Counted from the first letter of the stretch, positions 49,598 to 58,926 are shown. The stretch is 64,000 nt of DNA from Planosporangium spinosum (GCF_049999945.1 NZ_JBLYUB010000035.1:1-64000), one strand, 5' to 3'. The notes: generated from the sequence alone by a model not told the origin. Made by a program: numbers and translations.

Positions 49598-52500
49598 TTA
49601 CTTCCGGACGGAGATGAGCTGCGCCTCGTCGGTGCTGCGGTTGTCGTGGCTGACGACCATCAGGCCGAGGGCCGGCGACTTCGCGAACTCGGTGGCGTTC
49701 AGGGTCACCTTCTCCGTCGCCGACTTGTTCGGCTTGACGGTGTCGAACATGCCGGTGCTGACCGCCGGCGTGAACGCGTTGAAGGTGGCCGTGCCGTCAA
49801 CCGTGTCCGACGTGTTGTCGGTCAGGCCGAACGACGTGACGTGGTAGCGCAGCCGCGGGTTGTCCTTCGACAGGCACGGCGAGCCGGCGTCGCAGAGCTG
49901 GCTGGTCAGGACCGGCAGCACGATTGTGCTGCTGTCGTATGGCGCGTCGGCGAGGAACTCGATCGAGCCGGCGCCCGTGTGCAGGTTGAACACGGCCGTG
50001 GCCATCCGGCCGTCGTTCGAGCCGGACGTGGTCGCGCCGTAGTCGACGCCGACGACGTCGTAGTCGTCGACCCCGTCGCCGTTCACGTCGACGTACACGT
50101 CGAACTCGTTCGCCGCCGCGTTCGACCAGCGGTGGTAGGTGCTGATCGCGAACGCCAGGCCACCGTCGAAGGCCTGCGCGCCGACCGCGCGGACGTCGTT
50201 GGAGCCGAGGCCCTTGTCCTTGCCGTCGGTCAGACCCCAGGCGTACCAGTCGGCCGTACCGGTGGTCGCGCCCTTCTTGTTGGTCACGGTCGCGGTCGCG
50301 GTACCCGTACGCGCCAGCTGCTTGGTGTCGATCTCCGTGTTGATGGTGGAGACCGCCTGCGGCACCAGGTAGTACGGAACCGACAGGGCGACGCCGTTGT
50401 TGCCGCCGTTCTTCGGCGTGAACCGGACCAGGCCGGCCACGTCGTTGAACGTGCTCGAGTCGCCGGCGGTGGCCGCAGGGACGCGCAGCGTGACCTGCAC
50501 CTCGGTGTCACCGCGAGCGGGGACCGTCACCTGGGACCTGTCGAACCCGATGGTGTGCGGGCTGCCCGCGTCCCGGGCGGTGGACACGGTGAACGTGGCC
50601 GGCTTGTCGCTGAAGTTGCGCAGCTTGACGGTCTTCTTGACGTTGTAGTCCTTGTCCAGTTCCGCGAAGCCGTAGTTCAGCGTCGCCGTGCCCTTGTCGC
50701 CCTCTGCGACGACCTGGGTCTGGGTCGCGCCGACCGCCTGGATCAGCCCGGAACCGGCGACCCGCGTGGTGTAGCCGGCCACCTTGCCCGAGTCGGCCGT
50801 GTTCACGATCGCGGCCTTCCAGTACTGGACCTTCTTCCACGTCGGGTGGGCCTGGCGGACCAGCGCGGCCATACCCGCGGTGTGCGGCGCCGCCATCGAG
50901 GTACCCGAGAGCACCTCGAAGTCGTTGCCGGTGCCGACGCCGGCCGAGGCGATGCTTACACCGGGCGCGGTCACGTCCGGCTTGAGCCAGCTGTCACCCG
51001 TGCGCGGGCCACCCGAGGTGAAGTCCGCCGGGGCGAGGTAGGTCGGGTTGTCGAGGTTGAACGCGGAGAGCGACGCGGTGCCGCCATCCGCCGCGACGAG
51101 CTTGGCAGCGTCGCTGCTCTTGACGCCGAGGAACGGGATGGTGACGGTGTACGCCTCGCCGGTGTCCGGGTTGCTCGTGATCGGACCCTCGAAAGGCGGC
51201 AGGCTGTTCGAGGTGTTCACCATCAGGACCGCTGCCGCGCCGGCCTGCTGGCCGTAGATGGCGCGGGAAACCCGACCGCAGGTGCCGCGCTGGACGACGA
51301 CCAGCTTTCCGGTCACGCCCGCGTTGACGTACTCCTGCGGGTCGCAGCCGAGCGAGATACCGCCGCTCGGCGTCTTCAGCACCTTCACCGGCAGCGGGGT
51401 GCTGGGCAGGGCGGAGCCGTTCGCGTCGATCGCGTCGACGGTGGTGCCGGTGCTCAGCGCCACGTGCGCGCCCGGGAAGCTCGGCGTCGGGTCGTTCGCG
51501 GCCACGCTGATCACGCCGGTGCCGGAGGCCGGCGAGCCGGTGATGTACGGGTTCTGGCCGGAGTTGCCGGACGACGCCACGACGATGACGCCGTCGTGGG
51601 CGGCGTTCGCGGCGGCCACCGCGCTCGGGTCGTCAGCGGTGCCGAAGGGCGAGCCCAGCGACATGTTGATGACGTCCATGCCGTGGTCGACCGCCCAGTC
51701 GATCGCGTCGACGGTGACGTCCGTGGAGCCCTGGCAGCCGAACACGCGGATCGAGTACAGGTCGGCCTTGGGCGCGACGCCCGGCCCGACCTTCCACGAG
51801 TTGCTGCTGACCGTCGTGGCGTTGTACGGGCCGTGGTACGTCGTACCGTCGGCGAGCACGCCGGAGCCGACCGAGGTGCCGGCCACGTGCGTGCCGTGCC
51901 CGTTGCAGTCGAGCGGGTTCGGGTCCGGGTGCGGTACCGGCTGGTAGTCAGGGCTGGTCGGGTCGGCGTTGTAGCTGTCACCGACGAGGTCGATGCCGCC
52001 CTTGACCTTGGGCGCGTTCGGACCGAACAGCGCGGGGTCGGCCGGCGCGGTCTCCGTCGCGTGCGCCTTCTGGTACGCCTCGGGCGTGCCCGGACCACCG
52101 AAGTCGGCGTGGGTGTAGTCGATACCGGTGTCGATCACCGCGACCTTGATGCCCTCGCCGTGGAAGCCGGCGAGGCCCGCCCACGCTTCCGGCGCGCCGA
52201 TGAGTGGAACGCCCTTGGTGTTGTCCGGCTTCATCGTCTGGATCCGGTGCACCGCCACCACGTTCGGCACGCTCAGCAGCGACGCCGCCTGGCGCTCCGA
52301 CATGCGCACCTTGACGCCGTTGTACGCGGACTGGTAGTTGCCGAGCACGGTGCCGCCGAGCTCGCGGACGCGCTGCTCGACAGGGGTCTGCTGCGATCTC
52401 AACTGGTTCTTGTGCGCCTGCTTCTCGCCGCTGGTCAGCGGCGCGGGCGCGTCGGCGTCCGTGACGGCGACCGGGTCGCCGGCCAACTGCACCATCAGGG

Positions 52501-52705
52501 TGGCCTGCGCGTTGCTCAGGCCCAGCGGCCGATGGGCGACGGTCGAGCCGGGAGGCGCCGGCGTGAACTGATGGGCGGGGGTGGCGGCGTCCGCCGGTGA
52601 GGCGGCGCCGAGCGCGGCGAGGCTCGTGGCCACGAAACCGATGCCGGCGAGACGGATGCCTCGCCGGGTGTCCGCTGCGAAACGCAGGACACGTCTGGAA
52701 CTCAT
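49598..52705 (-). CDS. Large secreted subtilisin-like serine protease (S8)
   Basis: A 1,035-residue exported protease with a signal peptide ending SPADAA (about 41) and an I9-type propeptide (about 65-155). The S8 catalytic triad is D192 (AVIDTGIDYTHADFG), H270 (NGHGTHVAGTSVGSG) and S603 (LSGTSMAAPHTAGMAAL). A PA domain is inserted between H and S (about 440-540), and beta-rich C-terminal domains span about 640-1035. The ATG has GGAGGAG 5 bases upstream; an extended start (52720) is not needed. It is monocistronic, with a strong hairpin after the stop. Confidence 0.95.
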   Translation of the reverse strand: MSSRRVLRFAADTRRGIRLAGIGFVATSLAALGAASPADAATPAHQFTPAPPGSTVAHRPLGLSNAQATLMVQLAGDPVAVTDADAPAPLTSGEKQAHKNQLRSQQTPVEQRVRELGGTVLGNYQSAYNGVKVRMSERQAASLLSVPNVVAVHRIQTMKPDNTKGVPLIGAPEAWAGLAGFHGEGIKVAVIDTGIDYTHADFGGPGTPEAYQKAHATETAPADPALFGPNAPKVKGGIDLVGDSYNADPTSPDYQPVPHPDPNPLDCNGHGTHVAGTSVGSGVLADGTTYHGPYNATTVSSNSWKVGPGVAPKADLYSIRVFGCQGSTDVTVDAIDWAVDHGMDVINMSLGSPFGTADDPSAVAAANAAHDGVIVVASSGNSGQNPYITGSPASGTGVISVAANDPTPSFPGAHVALSTGTTVDAIDANGSALPSTPLPVKVLKTPSGGISLGCDPQEYVNAGVTGKLVVVQRGTCGRVSRAIYGQQAGAAAVLMVNTSNSLPPFEGPITSNPDTGEAYTVTIPFLGVKSSDAAKLVAADGGTASLSAFNLDNPTYLAPADFTSGGPRTGDSWLKPDVTAPGVSIASAGVGTGNDFEVLSGTSMAAPHTAGMAALVRQAHPTWKKVQYWKAAIVNTADSGKVAGYTTRVAGSGLIQAVGATQTQVVAEGDKGTATLNYGFAELDKDYNVKKTVKLRNFSDKPATFTVSTARDAGSPHTIGFDRSQVTVPARGDTEVQVTLRVPAATAGDSSTFNDVAGLVRFTPKNGGNNGVALSVPYYLVPQAVSTINTEIDTKQLARTGTATATVTNKKGATTGTADWYAWGLTDGKDKGLGSNDVRAVGAQAFDGGLAFAISTYHRWSNAAANEFDVYVDVNGDGVDDYDVVGVDYGATTSGSNDGRMATAVFNLHTGAGSIEFLADAPYDSSTIVLPVLTSQLCDAGSPCLSKDNPRLRYHVTSFGLTDNTSDTVDGTATFNAFTPAVSTGMFDTVKPNKSATEKVTLNATEFAKSPALGLMVVSHDNRSTDEAQLISVRK

Positions 52706-53039
52706 CTCAACTCCTCCCACGCCCGCTTGATGCGGGGCGGTTACTGACTTCTACACGTGATGGACGTCGATTACTAGTCACCGCGCGGGTATTTAAGTGC
52801 GGCGATGATCTGCATCGAACGTGTAGGCGCCAGAACGTCGTCCGTGCGGTTGAGCTGGGGGTTCGTGGGCTGGTACCTGCCGGGATGATCGGCGAGTGGC
52901 ACTGCGACCGATCGGGCTCCCCGCTATGTCAAGAGACGGCGAGGGCAGGTGTTCCAGGGTGGGTGTCGGCGGGTCCTGGAAATAACTGTTCCGAAGAGAT
53001 GACCCCGGGGATTGGGTCAGCCGCGCCGGATTGCAGAGC
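52706..53039. other. Intergenic region upstream of subtilase
   Basis: About 330 bases; should hold the protease promoter (minus strand). AT-rich patches such as ATTACTAGTCACC and ATTTAAGTG occur near 52770-52797. No clear -35/-10 pair was found. No gene recognised. Confidence 0.35.
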
Positions 53040-53325
53040 CGCTCCCCGTTGTCCTCCCGGGCCCGTCCTCGCCGTCGTGGTGTCCTACGGTGACCGACTG
53101 TGCCGAGGCCGGCTGGTCCTCGCAGGCAAGAGGTTCAGTCGCTCTGCGGCGGCGGCCGCACGCGCGCCGACGTTCATCGACGCGCGGCCTGTCCCGCAGT
53201 CAATCATGACGATGAATGGACCGGATCACGCTCGCCTTCGGTGCATCACAGCTGGCGCGTTTGTCGCTCGCCGGATAGCGGCGATGACACCGCTCGTCGA
53301 ATCAACCTGCGAGTCGTTGCCGGAC
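53040..53325 (+). pseudogene. Cytochrome P450 N-terminal remnant
   Basis: The plus strand encodes text like the region of actinomycete P450s before the I-helix: KRFSRSAAAAARAPTF, RPVPQSIMTMNGPDHARLR and CITAGAFVARRIAAMTPLVE, matching the RFSR...PEHTRLRRL...AFTxRRV pattern. No I-helix, ExxR or heme-cysteine motif is present downstream, where the sequence is unrelated. The frame lacks a credible start. It is a decayed fragment. Confidence 0.6.
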
Positions 53326-53501
53326 CGAGGAACGACAAGGTCCTGTCCCGGGCGACGGCGAGATTGTTCCCAAGCAGCCCGGCCAGGCGCCGCACCGAGC
53401 GCCGGCACGCGCCGGCTTGGCCCGGACGCGTCCGATGTGCCGCGGCGGCTGGTCTTTCCCGGGTATCGACTGACTGGCAGCGAACCGTCCCAACGGGTCC
53501 G

Positions 53502-54665
53502 TCACGCACTCTCGGGGAGGCCATCGGGTCGGGTGGCGGCCGGTGGGTAGCGGAGGTGGCCGCGCAGGGCGCCGAGTGCGGCCCCGGTGAGCGGCACGAT
53601 CAGCAACGCGATGGTCCCGTCGCCGGCCCCGTTGACGCTCTCCTGGAAGTAGTACTCGTGGCGCAGGTTGATGGGGATGACGATGGTGCTCGGCTCGCAG
53701 GTGGGGCAGGTGCCATCACCGGCGGCTTGTTGCGGCCCGGTGAAGTGCTGGGGCAGTAGCGCGATCGTCAGGGTGGTGAACAGGGCCACCAGGATGGCCG
53801 CGGTGGCCATGGCGCCGGTGGTGGCCAGCAGGGCCTGCCGGGCCGGGGTGAGGATGCCGGGTCGGGTGTCGCGGTCGGCCAGGCGGGTGGCCGCGGCGTG
53901 CACGGTCACGGGGACGGCCAGCGCGGCCAGGACGAAGCAGGCGAGCACCAGGTAGTCCGCGACGACGACAGGTCCGCCGTGCAGGGAGTGGGCGGCGGTC
54001 TCGGCCGTGTCGTTGATGCCGAAAGGTGCCAGCGGGTAGAGCACCCCGGCGGTCAGTGCCCCGACGCCCAGCGCGGTCGGCAGGACCCGGCGGGTGAACT
54101 GGACGCGGCGGGAGGTCAGGATGAGCAGTCCGGCCACGTAGCCGGCGAGGATCAGCAGGAACCCGACGTCCATCGCCCAGATCGGGAGGATGACGGGGAA
54201 GTACCCGCCGAGTTGACTGCCGATGCGCTGCTGAACGGCGGTGGCGGCGATCAGCGCGAGTACCACCGCGTACCCACCTACCCGGACCGCCGGAGGCCTC
54301 CAGCCCGGGCGTACCGGCCCGACGTAGCGGCGCACCAGCAGTGGGAGGCCGGCCAGCAGGACCAGCGTGCCCACCACGTACATCCGGTTGACCGGGGTGG
54401 CGGAGTTCGTCGACGCCCCCGGCCAGGCGATCCACACCAGCCCCACCGCCCCGGCCGTGAAGGCCAGCGCCTGGATGATCCGAGTCATGAGTACCTCTCG
54501 TGCCACCAGCCACAGTCCACCACCCAGCCAGGCCAGCCGGGCCGAGGAGGTGGGCTGGTGGTCGGTCTCGGCCAGCAGGGCGTGCACCCAGTCGCGGCGG
54601 TGTTCGCCCAGCAGCCCGGCCAGGCCCCGTATCAGACCGGCCATCATCCGCACCACTCGGTCCAT
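53502..54665 (-). CDS. PadR-associated multi-pass membrane protein (paralogue)
   Basis: A 387-residue protein with a short cytoplasmic N-terminus (LLGEHRRDWVHALLAETDH, shared in kind with the protein at 26842) and about nine hydrophobic spans. A cysteine pair CPTC lies in a probable extracytoplasmic loop near the C-terminus. Function is unknown. The ATG at 54665 overlaps the padR stop (ATGA), as in the first module. An open frame to 54932 is antisense shadow of padR. Confidence 0.78.
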   Translation of the reverse strand: MDRVVRMMAGLIRGLAGLLGEHRRDWVHALLAETDHQPTSSARLAWLGGGLWLVAREVLMTRIIQALAFTAGAVGLVWIAWPGASTNSATPVNRMYVVGTLVLLAGLPLLVRRYVGPVRPGWRPPAVRVGGYAVVLALIAATAVQQRIGSQLGGYFPVILPIWAMDVGFLLILAGYVAGLLILTSRRVQFTRRVLPTALGVGALTAGVLYPLAPFGINDTAETAAHSLHGGPVVVADYLVLACFVLAALAVPVTVHAAATRLADRDTRPGILTPARQALLATTGAMATAAILVALFTTLTIALLPQHFTGPQQAAGDGTCPTCEPSTIVIPINLRHEYYFQESVNGAGDGTIALLIVPLTGAALGALRGHLRYPPAATRPDGLPESA

Positions 54666-55003
54666 CACGCGCCGCCCTCCGTCGACAGTCGTCGTCGGGC
54701 CGCCCGTCCGGCCGCGGGTTGCCGCTTGGGTGCCGCCTGGGCCAGCGCCGTGCGGGCGGCGACCAGACCGTCGGAGGTCAGCCGGTACAGGTGTCGGCGT
54801 GGGCGTCCGGCCGGCTGCTCGTCCTCCCAGCGCGCCTCGATCAGCCGCCGCTCGGCCAACCGGATCAGGATCGGATACAACGTGCCCGACGCCAGCCCGG
54901 TCTGTTTGGCGACGAGGTACCCGTGCAGCCACGCGGTAGGGTCCGCCTCCAGCGCGGCCAGCACGGACAACGTCTGGGCGGAGAACTTCGGACGATCAGC
55001 CAC
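54665..55003 (-). CDS. PadR-family transcriptional regulator
   Basis: A 112-residue PadR winged-helix protein (QTLSVLAALEAD, QTGLASGTLYPILIRLAERRL, RRHLYRLTSDGLVA), a paralogue of the one at 26528. The GTG start lies 8 bases after a TAGAGT -10 element, so its mRNA is probably leaderless. The perfect palindrome TCTACCTAGGTAGA over the -10 is the likely self-operator (inference). Confidence 0.9.
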   Translation of the reverse strand: MADRPKFSAQTLSVLAALEADPTAWLHGYLVAKQTGLASGTLYPILIRLAERRLIEARWEDEQPAGRPRRHLYRLTSDGLVAARTALAQAAPKRQPAAGRAARRRLSTEGGA

Positions 55004-55011
55004 GACACCGC

Positions 55012-55040
55012 ACTCTACCTAGGTAGACACATGGTGTCCA
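55012..55040 (-). promoter_or_regulatory. Promoter and PadR-type operator, leaderless
   Basis: On the minus strand: TGGACA (55040-55035), 17-base spacer, TAGAGT (55017-55012), 8 bases, GTG start. The 14-base perfect palindrome TCTACCTAGGTAGA (55014-55027) overlaps the -10. It has the same geometry as at 26492-26527. Confidence 0.65.
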
Positions 55041-55435
55041 TCACCCGGTGAGTGCCCCAATGATTCGGCCACGACCCATCGAATCCGCAAGATACGTCTG
55101 ACCAGATTCGAAGCGCGCGAACGGCGTCCACGACGCATCGCCAGAGGTTGGACTGCGCGCCGGTGATGCCGGCCCGCTTGCCCGCGTTCGAGATGTCCGT
55201 CCCCGGGAACCCGGCGGTGAGGACGTCGACCGGTTCGGCGGCTGCCCGGTCGACTGCGCGGACGTCGCCGCTGCCGGCAGCAGAAGCGTGGTGTTCTGCA
55301 CGCCGGCACTTCTTTCGGGTGGTTGGGACTGTTGTAGTTGGTGTTCTGGGGCGTTCCCAGCGTGCCAAGCAAGGGGCTATGCAGAGCCAGGTACGCCAGA
55401 CGTACGAAAGGGTGCAACGCCGGCTCGACACCTCG
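55041..55435 (-). pseudogene. DNA cytosine-5 methyltransferase remnant
   Basis: On the minus strand about 60 codons read VDVLTAGFPGTDISNAGKR then AGITGAQSNLWRCVVDAVRA, the region around motif IV of C5 cytosine methyltransferases. The catalytic Pro-Cys-Gln is replaced by Pro-Gly-Thr, so the cysteine nucleophile is gone. Upstream and downstream motifs are lost or in other frames (a weak WVVAE, motif VI-like, appears in another frame). It is a dead fragment. Confidence 0.6.
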
Positions 55436-55508
55436 ACGGGCCAGCTCTGCAGCGGCCATCGGGTCGTTGAGGGCGCCAGCCCGAACGAGGCCCCGCTCGG
55501 GGAGGATC

Positions 55509-56612
55509 CTATGGCGTGCCGGGAAGCCGGACCGTGACCAGGAGACCGCCGGCGGGGCCGGGGACGAGGTCGAGGGTCCCGTCGTGGGCGCGGACGATGC
55601 TGTGCACGATGGCCAGGCCGAGACCGACGCCGGCGTGCCCGTCGGTGCGTACCCGTTCCGTTCCCCGCTGGAACGGTTCGGTGAGGGTCGGCACCAGTTC
55701 GAGGGGGAGTCGACGACCCGTGTTCTCGACCCGCAGCACGCTCGTGTCGCCGTGCGCCTCGGTGTGGACCGTCACGGTGCCGTCGGCGGGGAGGTTGTGG
55801 ACGATGGCGTTCTGGACGAGGTTCGTCACCATCCGCAACAGGAGTTCGGCGGAGCCGCTGGTACGGGCCGCCCCGCCGGTGACGTCCAGCGTGATCCGGC
55901 GCTGTTCGGCGAGGGGGAGCAGCGTCTCGGCGGCTTCTTCGGCGATGAGGGAGAGGTCGACGTTCTCGCGGGTGAAGTCTCCGCGCTCGCCGCGGCTGAG
56001 CAGCAGGAGGGCCTCGGTGAGGTCGATCGCCCGCGTATTGGCAGCGTGTAGGCGTTCGATGAGTTCGTCCCGGTCCTGAGTGGGGTCCTGGCGGGCGACG
56101 TCGAGGAGCGTCCGCGAGATCGCCAGCGGGGTGCGCAGTTCGTGGGAGGCGTTCGCGGCGAACCTCTGCTGCTCGACGACGTGGGATTCGAGTTGTTCGA
56201 GCATCGAGTCGAACGCGTCGGAGAGTTCACGGAATTCGTCCCGGCGACCCGGCAAGCGAATCCGGTGGGACAGCGACCCGTTCCCGGCCATCCGGGCCGC
56301 ATCCGTGATCTGTGCGAGTGGTGCGAGCATCCGGCCGGCGAGAATCCACCCCCCGACGAGGCCGAACGCCAGCAGGAAGGCCAGCACCGCGGCTACCCTC
56401 GGCGCGAAGACGTGCAGGAGGCTGGACCGCACGGGAAAAACATCGGCAGCGGGGATGTCAGTGGAGCCGGGGACGATGAGCGCACGGCCGGGGACGTACC
56501 GCAGGAGGAACACCCACACCGTCGCGAGCAGCAGGACGCCGGCAAGCATGAGGAAGCCGGCGTAGCTGAGGGTGAGCTTGACGCGAACGCTCAACCCAGG
56601 TGCCCTATCCAC
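55509..56612 (-). CDS. Two-component sensor histidine kinase
   Basis: A 367-residue HK. Two membrane spans (about 13-35 and 70-92) flank a short loop; a HAMP-like linker, the H-box FAANASHELRTPLAI and N and G boxes (NLVQNAIVHN, GVGLGLAIVHSIV) follow. The GTG at 56612 overlaps the stop of the regulator gene, so they are coupled. The small periplasmic loop suggests sensing in or near the membrane. A longer frame to 57251 is antisense-like shadow over the regulator. Confidence 0.92.
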   Translation of the reverse strand: MDRAPGLSVRVKLTLSYAGFLMLAGVLLLATVWVFLLRYVPGRALIVPGSTDIPAADVFPVRSSLLHVFAPRVAAVLAFLLAFGLVGGWILAGRMLAPLAQITDAARMAGNGSLSHRIRLPGRRDEFRELSDAFDSMLEQLESHVVEQQRFAANASHELRTPLAISRTLLDVARQDPTQDRDELIERLHAANTRAIDLTEALLLLSRGERGDFTRENVDLSLIAEEAAETLLPLAEQRRITLDVTGGAARTSGSAELLLRMVTNLVQNAIVHNLPADGTVTVHTEAHGDTSVLRVENTGRRLPLELVPTLTEPFQRGTERVRTDGHAGVGLGLAIVHSIVRAHDGTLDLVPGPAGGLLVTVRLPGTP

Positions 56613-57300
56613 GCCCGCCTCCCTCGTGTCCGGCCTCTGGTCGCGTGTCGATGCGGTAGCCGACGCCCGGCACGGTGGCGATGATCCATGGTTCGCCGAG
56701 CCGTTTGCGCAGCGCGGAGACGGTGATACGCACGGCGTTGGTGAGCGGGTCGGCGTTCTCGTCCCAGGCCCGTTCCAGCAGCTCTTCGGCGCTGACGACC
56801 CCGCCCTCGGCGGCGACGAGAACGTCCAGCACGGCGAACTGCTTGCGGGTGAGCGCGACGTAGCGGCCGTCGCGGAAGACCTCGCGGCGGAAGGGGTCGA
56901 GCCGCAGGCCCGCGATCTCGTGGACCGGGGGCCGCGCGTACCCGCGCCTGCGGTCGAGCGCCCGCAGCCGCAGCACGAGCTCCCGCAGCTCGAACGGTTT
57001 GGTGAGGTAGTCGTCGGCGCCCAGCTCGAACCCGGAGGCCTTGTCGTCGATCCGGTCGGCCGCGGTGAGCATGAGGATCGGGATGCCGCTGCCGGACGCG
57101 ACGATGCGCCGGGCGACCTCGTCGCCGGACGGGCCGGGGATGTCGCGGTCGAGGACCGCGAGGTCGTAGGAGTTGACGCTGAGCAGTTCCAAGGCGGCAT
57201 CGCCGTCGCCGGCGATGTCGGCGGCGATCGCCTCCAGCCGCAGACCGTCACGGACGGCTTCGGCCAGATACGGCTCGTCCTCCACGATCAGTACGCGCAT
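56605..57300 (-). CDS. OmpR-type response regulator
   Basis: A 231-residue regulator: receiver with EDE at 7-9, phospho-acceptor D51 (LAVLDRDIPG), T and K (MLTAAD, LTKPFE), and a winged-helix domain (LTRKQFAVLDVLVAAEGGVV, VRITVSALRKRLGEP). It is first of the pair with the kinase at 55509. Confidence 0.95.
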   Translation of the reverse strand: MRVLIVEDEPYLAEAVRDGLRLEAIAADIAGDGDAALELLSVNSYDLAVLDRDIPGPSGDEVARRIVASGSGIPILMLTAADRIDDKASGFELGADDYLTKPFELRELVLRLRALDRRRGYARPPVHEIAGLRLDPFRREVFRDGRYVALTRKQFAVLDVLVAAEGGVVSAEELLERAWDENADPLTNAVRITVSALRKRLGEPWIIATVPGVGYRIDTRPEAGHEGGGRG

Positions 57301-57358
57301 GCCAGAAGCCTATAAGCAGCACAAAGTATCGCCAACGTACGCACAAAGGACACGCGAC

Positions 57359-58063
57359 TCAGCCTGCCGGTGCCGGCGCCGGGCGAGACTGGTCCGACGG
57401 CACCTCCGTAGTGGTGCGCCACCAGCGGCGCGACGCCAGCCCGGCCAGCACGGCGCCGGCCGCGTTGACCAGGACATCATCCACCGACGACACCCGATCC
57501 AGCCGCAGGACGTACTGCGCGGTCTCGACCAGGACCGAGCAGCCTGCCCCGAGCGCCAGAATCCGCGGCACGGACGCCAGCGCCGCGAACCGCATCGGGG
57601 CGAAGAACCCCAGCGCCGCGAAGATCAGCAGGTTGCCGCCGATCCCGACCGGCCCCATCGTGACCAGGTCCCGCAGCGGGACCAGACTCACCCGGCCGGG
57701 GACGATGCCGGCCCCCGGACCCGGCATCATGGTCAGCCATACCATCGGCACCGTCCCGTAGACCATGCCCACCTCGGCCAGCGACACTCGCCACGCCGAG
57801 GTGACGCCGGCGGCACGCCGAACGCTCGCCAGAGCCCACACCACCAGCGTGGCCAACGGCAGCCCGACCAGCATCATGAGCACCACACCGTTATCCGTGT
57901 CGTAGCAGCCGTGCCACCGCCCGGCCATGCACCTCGGAGCGGACATCATGAGCGGCCGTCGCACCACGAACGCGGCGCACGCCATGCCGAGGATCGCCAG
58001 GCTCAGGAGCACGATCCTGCGCGTACGGCGGGACGGTGCTGACCGGGATTCGCTGTGGTTCAC
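57359..58063 (-). CDS. VanZ-like membrane protein
   Basis: A 234-residue protein with about five hydrophobic spans and the VanZ pattern: a PLRDLV segment, GPVGIGGNLLIFAALGFFAP and LVETAQYVLRLDRVSSVDDV with a conserved D-D near the end. VanZ-type proteins are linked to glycopeptide tolerance or surface processes, but function here is unknown. GTG 58063 overlaps the stop of a 58-codon frame (GTGA). Confidence 0.85.
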   Translation of the reverse strand: MNHSESRSAPSRRTRRIVLLSLAILGMACAAFVVRRPLMMSAPRCMAGRWHGCYDTDNGVVLMMLVGLPLATLVVWALASVRRAAGVTSAWRVSLAEVGMVYGTVPMVWLTMMPGPGAGIVPGRVSLVPLRDLVTMGPVGIGGNLLIFAALGFFAPMRFAALASVPRILALGAGCSVLVETAQYVLRLDRVSSVDDVLVNAAGAVLAGLASRRWWRTTTEVPSDQSRPAPAPAG

Positions 58064-58361
58064 GCCCCCATCGAAGCCGGAGGGCCGTTGCGGTGGCGTA
58101 TGCGATTTTCCATACGTCCGCGATACACGGAATGCCCGGCGTCGTCGTCCGGCACCTCGGCCGCGACCAACGTGGCCAGGCCGCCCCATGTGATCAGCCG
58201 CCGACGGTCGATGCCCTGTGCCGAATCCGATTCCATGATCACGGTCCCTTCCCAGTCGACAAACCTGGTGCTGACGGGGATGCGCTGTGGTCCATGCCTC
58301 CACCGAAGACGGAAGACTGTTGCGGTGGCGTATGCATTTTTCGATACGCCCGCGATACACG
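58035..58361. repeat. Duplicated ~95-base segment (58035-58129 and 58267-58361)
   Basis: Two diverged direct copies 232 bases apart share GTTGCGGTGGCGTATGC and CGCGATACAC, with the flanking text about three-quarters identical. One copy ends over the VanZ start, the other lies upstream of the 58236 frame. Each contains an inverted GTAT...ATAC pair. It looks like a duplicated promoter/leader that now drives two adjacent starts. Confidence 0.8.
58060..58236 (-). CDS. Possible small protein upstream of VanZ gene
   Basis: A 58-codon frame starting ATG 58236 (MESDSAQGIDRRRLITWGG then LATLVAA), like the start of a secreted or membrane protein with a twin-arginine-like RRRL. It ends in TGA overlapping the VanZ GTG. 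Its second half is encoded by one copy of the duplicated segment, so it could be a gene truncated by the duplication. No family recognised. Confidence 0.3.
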   Translation of the reverse strand: MESDSAQGIDRRRLITWGGLATLVAAEVPDDDAGHSVYRGRMENRIRHRNGPPASMGA

Positions 58362-58470
58362 TTCCGGGAAGATCACTGGTCGTCGTAGGCCGTGGCGATC
58401 TCGCGTGCAACCGCAGCCGATGGCTGGCTTTGCCTACGTGCGATTGATCGACAGCCGTTAGAGTAGTCCA

Positions 58471-58926
58471 GTGCTGGTGCGTGACTATCGACCTGAAGAT
58501 CGCGACGCGCTCCTCAAACTCGCTGGTCGGCTGACCATCGGGGTAGCGTCCTGGCGGGACGCCGGCGCGGTCGCGCGGGCGGTGCACGAATGGGTCGTCG
58601 GGTCGATCGACGACGCGATCCAGGAACGCGGATGCGTGTTCGTGGCGGTCGTCGACGATGAGGTGGTCGGCTTTGTCAGCGTTGGGGAACGGCGTCACTG
58701 GGCCGGTGCCCTCGATGCCTATGTCGGCGAGTTGGTGACCGCCGAGAGCGCCGAGGGGCGCGGGGTGGGACGTGCATTGCTGGCACGCGCTGAGCAGTGG
58801 GCGCGTGAGCGCGGCTACCAGCGAATCACGCTGGAGACCGGCGCCCGCAACGCCCGCGCGTTACGGCTCTACGAGCACCTCGGCTGGGAGCCCGAGGACG
58901 TCCGGTTGAGCAAGCCGCTCACCTAA
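58471..58926 (+). CDS. GNAT-family N-acetyltransferase
   Basis: A 151-residue GNAT fold. Motif A (VTAESAEGRGVGRALLARA) carries the acetyl-CoA-binding RGxGxA-type loop, and motif B is GARNARALRLYEHLGWEPE. The substrate is unknown. GTG start. It lies 94 bases before the IS element. Confidence 0.9.
   Translation: MLVRDYRPEDRDALLKLAGRLTIGVASWRDAGAVARAVHEWVVGSIDDAIQERGCVFVAVVDDEVVGFVSVGERRHWAGALDAYVGELVTAESAEGRGVGRALLARAEQWARERGYQRITLETGARNARALRLYEHLGWEPEDVRLSKPLT

Noticed and set aside
49595..52600. 1,001-codon plus-strand frame opposite the subtilase
   Set aside because: Antisense shadow with Val/Arg/Gly-rich text; the minus strand carries all protease motifs.
52597..53550. A 317-residue plus-strand protein
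   Set aside because: Only the middle resembles a P450 fragment; the ends are antisense to the subtilase start and the membrane protein end, and no ribosome site is seen.
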